Of a stretch of DNA of 64,000 nt, positions 58,270 to 64,000 are shown one piece after another (position 1 is the first letter of the stretch; every line of letters starts with the position of its first letter). The stretch covers positions 9,224,718 to 9,288,717 of the forward strand of contig OX345639.1 of the NCBI GenBank assembly GCA_947044365.1, given 5' to 3'. This DNA is from Petrosia ficiformis (taxonomy: Eukaryota > Porifera > Demospongiae > Haplosclerida > Petrosiidae). The translations under genes were made by a program, and so were the position numbers. The notes under the pieces were generated by a model. The model saw only the letters and a program-made list of their open reading frames with translations. It had not been told where the DNA came from and ran no database searches.

Positions 58270-60045
58270 TCATTTTCGACCTCTGTTTGAAAACCCACGT
58301 CTCATTCCTCTTCCACCCCTACTTTGTCCAAATCCTTTTACACTACCTCTCCCCCTACTTCCTCCGCGATTTGTTCCTCTTCCTCCTCCTCGACTTGGTC
58401 TACTTCTTCCTCGACTGACCCCTCTTTTATCTGGTCTACTAAATCTTCTCTTCTCTTGACTAGATCTACCTCCTCTTCCTTCTCCTGAATGTGTTCTTCC
58501 TTGTTTTCCCCAACCAGTTCTTTTTTCCTCATGACTTCTTCCTTGCCCTCTGTATCCTCCTCTTCTTCTCCCTCTAATTCCTCTTTCATGGAAATCGAAT
58601 GCTCTCCTTTCTTCCCAGTCAGTTTCCTTCTGACTAACATCACCTTTTGAAAAGAATCTACCACCCTTCGCCTTTCCCTCTAACAGGTGAGCAAACTAAA
58701 AAGAAGAGACACACACACATGTATATATATAAAGAAACAAGTAAATACAAACACTTACTTTATCAGCTGAAGCAAACATGTCAGTAGGATCCATTCTAAA
58801 AGCAAAATATCTTCATAAAGAATTACGCACAACACAAAGTATTAGAAACATACCTGCCTTTTTTATTTTTTGTACCCGCAAAAGATTCCTCTATTCTCTT
58901 TCTCTTGCGATTACCAGCCGGTATTTTTGTGTCTAGCTCTTCATCATCTGATGACAGATTCTTAAGAAGTATCTTTTCTAACTCTGCCTTGGTGAAATCA
59001 TTTTTCTTCTTTTGTTTCACATGTCCCTTCCCCTCCTCCCCTTCAGCCTCGCTATCACTACTCAATAGAATATTATCCTCAAGATCAGATGGGTCCATAT
59101 CACTATAGTCAAACTCTAAATAATATGTACATACTATCATCATGTGGGGCTTGCTCAGACTTGCCCGAATTAGATACATGTATGTGAATATATAATCGTA
59201 TGATAGATGTACCATCTAATATGGAGGAGGTATGTGTGGATATGAGGCCCCCCCCTTAGTTTCTACCAGTCGAATCAGAGTGATTTAGTTGTTAGAGATA
59301 TGGCTCAGGGTCATGACCCCATTACCTATCAGGAACAGCATTTTTAAATCAACTAACCATCAGATGAACTGTCTCCAGTGTCAGAGTCTTCATCTCCCAT
59401 TTTCTTTTTCTTCTTCTCTTCCTTGTATTGCTGTTGACGTTTGGTTTTAGCAAGTTGTTCCAACTCTCTATTAATCAAAAAACTAAGATTATTAGCAATA
59501 ATATAACACTTACCCTGCAAAATCTTTATCTACTTCTTCACCTGTACATACAATGTAGATAAGGAAAATGAATGTTTACATTCGTGATGACCTCAAAATT
59601 AGGATGTGATGACTTTATATGTAATATAGTGTATAGTTTAATGGCATAAGGTTAATACATGATTTACTGTAATTCAATTGGATTGAAATTTGACATACAA
59701 AAATAAAAGAACAAGGATAATTATATGAAAATGGTGCAGGTAAAAAGATTGTTGGTCATTCTAAACTAAAGTTATGAACATTTTTCTGAGGTCATAGTGA
59801 ATGACTTTTATTTCACACCTAATTGACGTTCTTCTTCCTCATCTGAAGATAGACTATCTCTTCGTCTTTTTTTCTTCTTTTCTCCATATCTCACTTGATG
59901 TAGTTCTTTATCTCGTTTCATAAATCTGACACCATTAATTACATACCCATTTCATCAATTAATATCTCTATTACATACTTATGAATGAAAAGAAGATCAG
60001 TACGTACTTTTCTTTCATCCATCTTTGCTAACTCCAAAAGAGAAC
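58270..60045 (-). CDS. CEBPZ: CEBPZ exons for the charged C-terminal region and RG-rich tail (7 exons)
   Basis: The exons read LAKMDERKVRTDLLFIHK-FM (human LAKEESQIPVDEVFFHRYY), a K/R-rich piece with DSLSSDEEEERQL, GEEVDKDFAG, ELEQLAKTKRQQQYKEEKKK, EFDYSDMDPSDLEDNILLSS with a basic RKRKRIEESFAG stretch, MDPTDMFASADK, and the last exon, which starts FAHLLEGKAKGGRFFSKGD (human AEEFGHLLDENMGSKFD) and QKETDWEERRAF (human LKQLRWEAERDDW). The tail is then Arg/Gly-rich to the stop. The acceptor TCTTCTTTTTAG of the last exon, not the weaker TTAG 15 bp downstream, fixes this frame. Confidence 0.93.
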
Positions 60046-63000
60046 CTAAAAAAATCACACTTTGATACTTGTAGCATAACATACAATGAATTATAAACAG
60101 CATATAAATTACATTAATACCAATACAATGTTCCACCTCTCGGATGAATTAACCACTTCTCAGATAATACCTATATAGGCTACTGAGCTGTGAACAGTAC
60201 TAAATGCAAGTTAGAATTAACCACTTCTCAGATAATACCTATATAGGCTACTGAGCTGTGAACAGTACTAAATGCAAGTTAGAATTAACCACTTCTCAAA
60301 TAATACGCTACTGAGCTGTGAACAGTACTAAATGCAAGTTAGAATTAACCACTTCTCAGATAATACGCTACTGAGCTGTAAACAATACTAAATGCAAGTT
60401 GGAATTTAACCACATCTCTTATAGCCAAGGCAGAACACTGTGTTGATACTTATACTATGTATGAACAGCACAAACCTGGTAAGGTATATACCTCAGTGTT
60501 CAGTAAGTTTCCAGTTGGCTACAGCAGATTTATTCTCAGTTGTACATTGTTGTGTTAACTATCACCCTACCTGCATTATGGAGCCTCCATGATCTCCTTT
60601 CCTTTGTTTTGGATTCTTGTGTATGAAATGATCAAAAAATCTTATAATTGTAAAATCATTAAGCGGATCGCCATCATAAGTGATATAGTTCCCCTGTGAA
60701 GAAAGATTAAGAATAGAATCAAAGATTGACCAGACAAGATATATATATAAATATGGAAATAACAACCCAACTGCTGGACATTTTGACCTATCCTCACCAC
60801 TCTTGCTCATATACATTATTAACTAAGCAATGCCCTGTATGACTGGCTGCTTCCCTATCACTGGATTATTTTTCCAATGGGGGAGCTATTAGCGTCAGTA
60901 TAATTATAGTCAATTAGTTATAGCAGATAGTTTTTATAATTGAGATATTAATTGAGTATAATAGTCATTAAAATACGCTCACGTTGAGTTGGGACCTAAC
61001 TAAATGATATTATCATTTAATTATCATTTAGTTAGGTCCCAACTCAACATGACTGTACATTACATATAAGACTTACAGCAGATATGGTCTTAGCAAATAC
61101 TTGTACTGATGGATGAAAATGATGTGTCAGCTAAAGGACAAATATAAATCATAAAATAATTACGTCTCATGTCATATGGAGTTGACAGTCATTAATTAAT
61201 TCATTGTTCATTTAATGAACAGTACTGTAATGACCACACATACAATTCAACATCAATATATATATTATTAATTACTCTGTCAAGTTCCCATAAACACGAT
61301 TTTTCAGCTCCACAATACAAAGGCTCGCGATGGACCATACTATATTTATCCCTTTCTGCTATAACATTTCCTTCTTCCATATTCGTATCTTCATTCTTGC
61401 CTTCTCCTTCATTTAGCTCAGAACCCCTCTCTAATTCTCCTTCTACAACATCATAAAACTCTTCTTTGTCCTCAGCCTCTGCCTGGAGTATAAAAGGCCA
61501 CAACTCTGATTTTAACTTGAGAACCTTGAATAATTGTAAATTTAAAAAGACAATATAAATAGAATGAAATACAACTAACCTCTGATACGAGAACCAGACA
61601 ACCACAGATAAAATGAGGTAAATGGTAAGAACAAGATTGTAATATGCGCTTCAGAAAACCCTGAAAGACATGTGTAGAATGGATAAAAAATACATGTACT
61701 TGTCACAAATTCACTAAGTAGTTACTATGGCAACATATTATACCTTGATACGAGTAAATTCAGGATCACTCTTTAAAGACTTAAAGAGAAGATTCAGGAA
61801 CATGGCCTACACATATGGTAAGAATATTAATAACTTACTCCTTATTTAACATTACCTGCTGTGCAGATCTAAGACTGAGCTGTGGGTCCATTAGTTTTTG
61901 GTAAAGGGCCCGGTAATATCGTGCAGATACTGCTTGTCTACCCTCCATAACTTGAAAGAGAAGGGCTAATGATTGGACCCCTGTAGCAAGGGGTCCTACA
62001 TGCACAATTTTGAATAAAGAGTTCAAGTGGTCGTCAAAAGATGGAATATCAGCTGAAAATTGAACAAAAGATTTAGAACCGGTGTTAATATAATATGTTC
62101 ATAAGTTGAACTAGCGATTATTTTGAAATGCCTAATTTAGCACAAGAAATCAAATAAATAAATATGGTATTTTAGAGAAGTTTCGAATATCAAATTTAGT
62201 TTGTTACCTGGACAAAATGACTGAATAAGGATTATAACACTTTTTTTATCATACCTTTCAGAAATGGCAGAGCTCTGTTCACTCCCGTGAGTAATGCTCC
62301 TAATATTTTAGCATCAAAATCACCTTTCTCGGTATATACCTATATGCAAATATTTAAAGAATGCAATAGAAATGTAATAATCAGAAATCGTGATTGAAAT
62401 ACCTTGAAAAATGAGAAATAAACGTTTATGAGTTTCAAAGCAAGTGATTGATTAGTGGGACTAATAACTATTTGATTTAGAAAGCATATTGCGTAATATC
62501 TAAACAAAAGGGAAGTGATTACTGAGTTATAAGTGTTTTGTAACTCACTGAGCTTTTTGGGCTAAGTTAGGTCGATGGAGAAGTGCTTCTACATCTCTGA
62601 CTACAATTAACTTCATGTTGACGTGATGATTCACTGTGATGACAAATGACATCATAGTAATTGGCAATTAACTTCATGTTAACATGATGATTCACTATGA
62701 TGAATAATGACATCATAGTAAATAGGAAAATGGTAAGTTGATAGATAGAAGAACTCAAAACATATCATGTCATGACTTCAATATCACATAGTTTATGTTT
62801 TTATGGTTCATGTTATCATGCAATGACCTCATCATGATGAATTATTACTCTTAATGACATCATAATAGTATCATGACAACCATTTCCTGGCAAATATGCA
62901 GTTTTCACTGGCTAGAATGACATCATCAATTATAGGTAAATTGAGATATGATCATACATGTACCAGTATAATGTATTGAATTACATAATTAACTTACACA

Positions 63001-63979
63001 GTTTCAACAGGAGGAGAATACATTTTGAGGCAATTCTTCGATTAGGATCTCCCATCTTATTAACAACTAATTTCAGCAACAGCTAGAAGGAAAACATTAA
63101 AATAAATGTTAGCATCACATGATATCCACATGTCATTCATACTTGCTCTTGTTCGGGTTTTTGATACATCAAATCAAACACCACACCTATAATTAACAAA
63201 ACCAGGTTTCTTATCATCAAAACCCTCATCGTCAGGACTCTACATACCTAATATCTTTTCTCGAATCTCAGCCACAGGATCATGTAGTAATTTCTAAACG
63301 ATAATAAATGATTGAACTATGAAGCCTCATTTTCTAACATACTTGTAACGTTGCTATGAAATGAGCATACTTCGTCTTTAGTTGATCTTCGTAATACCAT
63401 ATTAATAGCAAACGAAAGTCACATGATCCTTTGCCACGCCCAGTTGATGCTACAAGTTGTTGTAGAGGTCTTTGTTGTAAAGATTTCAGTTTACGATCCT
63501 CAGGTAAAAGATCAGCAATCCATAGTTCTTTAAAAGTATCTAAATTGAAACGATTACTTAATCTGAATAATTTATCTTACACAAATACATGCATGCGCAC
63601 ATGTTATGTTGTACATGTACACGGTACTTACAAGTCACGTACAAGTACTATGTATGCACATGTACATGATATACAAGTACCACAAGACAGGTCTATATAT
63701 TATGTACAAGTACTATTGCATGGACATGTACCACAAGACAGGTCTATACACGTACAAGTACTAAGTACAGGTCTATACATGCAGGTACTTGTATATCATG
63801 TACATGTACATACTTAGTACTTGTACATGGGGTTTCTATATACATGTTGCACATAGTACATGTACATGTGTGTGTATATACATGTACATACCTATGGCAA
63901 GAATGCTTTCTCGTTTACTCTTCTTCATTGCCATATTCAAGAAGTGATCTATTGTTACTAGAGTGTGTATTGGAGATTC
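58270..63979 (-). CDS. CEBPZ: CEBPZ (Noc1/Mak21) CBF-domain ribosome biogenesis protein, 5' end beyond window
   Basis: CEBPZ is the animal homologue of yeast Noc1/Mak21, a nucleolar factor that acts with Noc2 in early 60S subunit assembly and export; in mammals it was named as a CCAAT-binding factor. Exons in transcript order: 63979-63892, 63539-63343, 63293-63248, 63186-63143, 63082-62998, 62600-62549, 62499-62403, 62339-62255, 62052-61856, 61806-61744, 61660-61580, 61524-61276, 61130-61077, 60693-60571, 60045-59979, 59925-59819, 59541-59514, 59467-59358, 59115-58854, 58795-58759, 58695-58270 (TGA at 58272-58270). All phases agree except that 60571 (phase 0) and 60045 (needs phase 1) imply a missing small exon whose length leaves remainder 1 on division by 3. 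About 833 codons were found against about 1,054 in human; the missing N-terminus is off the right edge. Introns are short (about 46-545 bp). Confidence 0.96.
59566..59815 (+). mobile_element. MITE-B copy in a CEBPZ intron
   Basis: Full block order from ACCTCAAAATTAGGATGTGA to GAGGTCATAGTGAATGACTT. Its right end is only a few bases from the 59819-59925 exon boundary. Confidence 0.8.
60140..60410. repeat. Tandem repeat of 60-68 bp, 4 units, in a CEBPZ intron
   Basis: TTAACCACTTCTCAGATAAT, GCTACTGAGCTGTGAACAGT and ACTAAATGCAAGTTAGAATT in each unit. It lies in the interval where one small CEBPZ exon is still missing. Confidence 0.93.
60571..63082 (-). CDS. CEBPZ: CEBPZ exons encoding the CBF/Mak21 domain (10 exons)
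   Basis: In order: VVNKMGDPNRRIASK; RDVEALLHRPNLAQKAQYYA; ICFLNQ; AKILGALLTGVNRALPF; GPLATGVQSLALLFQVMEGR; SARYYRALYQKLMDPQL; AMFLNLLFKSLKSDPEFTRI; FLKRILQSCSYHLPHFICG; an acidic insert with EPLYCGAEKSCLWELDR; LTHHFHPSVQVFAKTISAG; and NYITYDGDPLNDFTIIRFFD with FIHKNPKQRKG. Each has a close counterpart in the human CBF domain, including PLFCGAENTSLWEL and GDPLQDFTLMRFLDRF. Splice sites are mostly GTATGT, GTAAGT or GTGAGT donors. Confidence 0.96.
60979..61052. repeat. Inverted repeat, about 31-bp arms, in a CEBPZ intron
   Basis: GTTGAGTTGGGACCTAACTA and TAGTTAGGTCCCAACTCAAC with an AT-rich loop; one mismatch near the ends. Confidence 0.95.
62615..62720. repeat. Tandem duplication of about 64 bp in a CEBPZ intron
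   Basis: ATTAACTTCATGTT, GATGATTCACT and AATGACATCATAGTAA occur twice. Confidence 0.85.
63143..63979 (-). CDS. CEBPZ: CEBPZ exons for the N-terminal helical-repeat region (4 exons)
   Basis: The first exon reads ESPIHTLVTIDHFLNMAMKK, matching EDPVHTLQYLEILFNMAKKK of human. The second reads DTFKELWIADLLPEDRKLKS and LLLIWYYEDQLK (human DTLKELFISDLLPDDRKL, LILWYYEHQLK). The third (KLLHDPVAEIREKIL) and fourth (FDLMYQKPEQEQ) follow colinearly. These form the start of the HEAT-like array before the CBF domain. The intron 63540-63891 is mostly ACATGTAC-type microsatellite. Confidence 0.95.
63590..63890. repeat. GTACAAGTAC/ACATGTAC repeat in a CEBPZ intron
   Basis: Degenerate GTACAAGTAC, ACATGTACA and CCACAAGACAGGTCTATA units. 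Confidence 0.9.
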
Positions 63980-64000
63980 CTAACAGAGGAAGAGACTAAA

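Noticed and set aside
58262..58459. Pro/Leu-rich plus-strand ORF
   Set aside because: Antisense shadow of the CEBPZ RG-rich exon.
58338..58664. Glu-rich minus-strand ORF as the true CEBPZ C-terminus
   Set aside because: The acceptor TCTTCTTTTTAG at 58695 gives FAHLLEGKAKGGRF, which matches the family and keeps phase, placing the RG-rich frame in use.
60484..60522. Candidate CEBPZ mini-exon PTGNLLNTE (minus strand)
   Set aside because: Phase 0-0, so it cannot alone fix the phase gap, and it does not resemble the expected PKR...LPVNS segment.

Overview
This is a eukaryotic, almost certainly metazoan, nuclear window. It is AT-rich, has spliceosomal introns, and is very rich in tetranucleotide (ATGT)n/(ACAT)n, dinucleotide (TG)n and hexanucleotide microsatellites, minisatellites and short non-autonomous transposons. 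The gene content (TALPID3, IRF2BP, CEBPZ) is animal. Short introns in one gene and long repeat-filled introns in another, plus frequent ACATGTAC motifs, would fit an early-branching marine invertebrate such as a demosponge. That taxonomic guess is inference only. No prokaryotic-style features, rRNA, functional tRNA, CRISPR array or virus-like gene was seen.

Three real genes are supported. (1) A plus-strand TALPID3 (KIAA0586)-like gene runs from at least 14983 to 57631. I assembled 18 exons with consistent splice phases (about 1,220 codons); the 5' end was not found. TALPID3 is a centriolar protein needed for ciliogenesis and Hedgehog signalling in vertebrates. (2) A complete intronless IRF2BP-family gene (21699..23186, 495 aa) lies on the same strand inside one TALPID3 intron, and that intron uses a GC-AG splice pair. 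(3) A minus-strand CEBPZ (Noc1/Mak21, CBF domain) ribosome-biogenesis gene occupies 58270..63979+ in 21 compact exons. Its N-terminus lies beyond the right edge, and it ends in an arginine/glycine-rich tail. TALPID3 and CEBPZ are convergent, with stop codons about 640 bp apart.

Layout: 1..14982 is gene-poor (microsatellites, minisatellites, MITEs, one tRNA-like relic). 14983..24764 holds the 5' TALPID3 exons with the nested IRF2BP gene. 24765..50616 is mostly three giant TALPID3 introns (6.8, 7.6 and 8.6 kb) stuffed with repeats, separated by isolated exons. 50617..57631 holds the exon-rich 3' end of TALPID3. 57632..58269 is a short spacer with a minisatellite. 58270..64000 is CEBPZ.

At least four short transposon families recur and are labelled here MITE-A (terminal repeat TAGTGTTGTTTTAGT), MITE-B (about 250 bp, core ATGACATTAAACTATA), MITE-C (CAGTG ends flanked by TA, Tc1/mariner-like) and MITE-D (CAGTGTTTCC ends with near-8-bp duplications, hAT-like). 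All homology statements rest on reading translations and recalled vertebrate family sequences; no database search was run.
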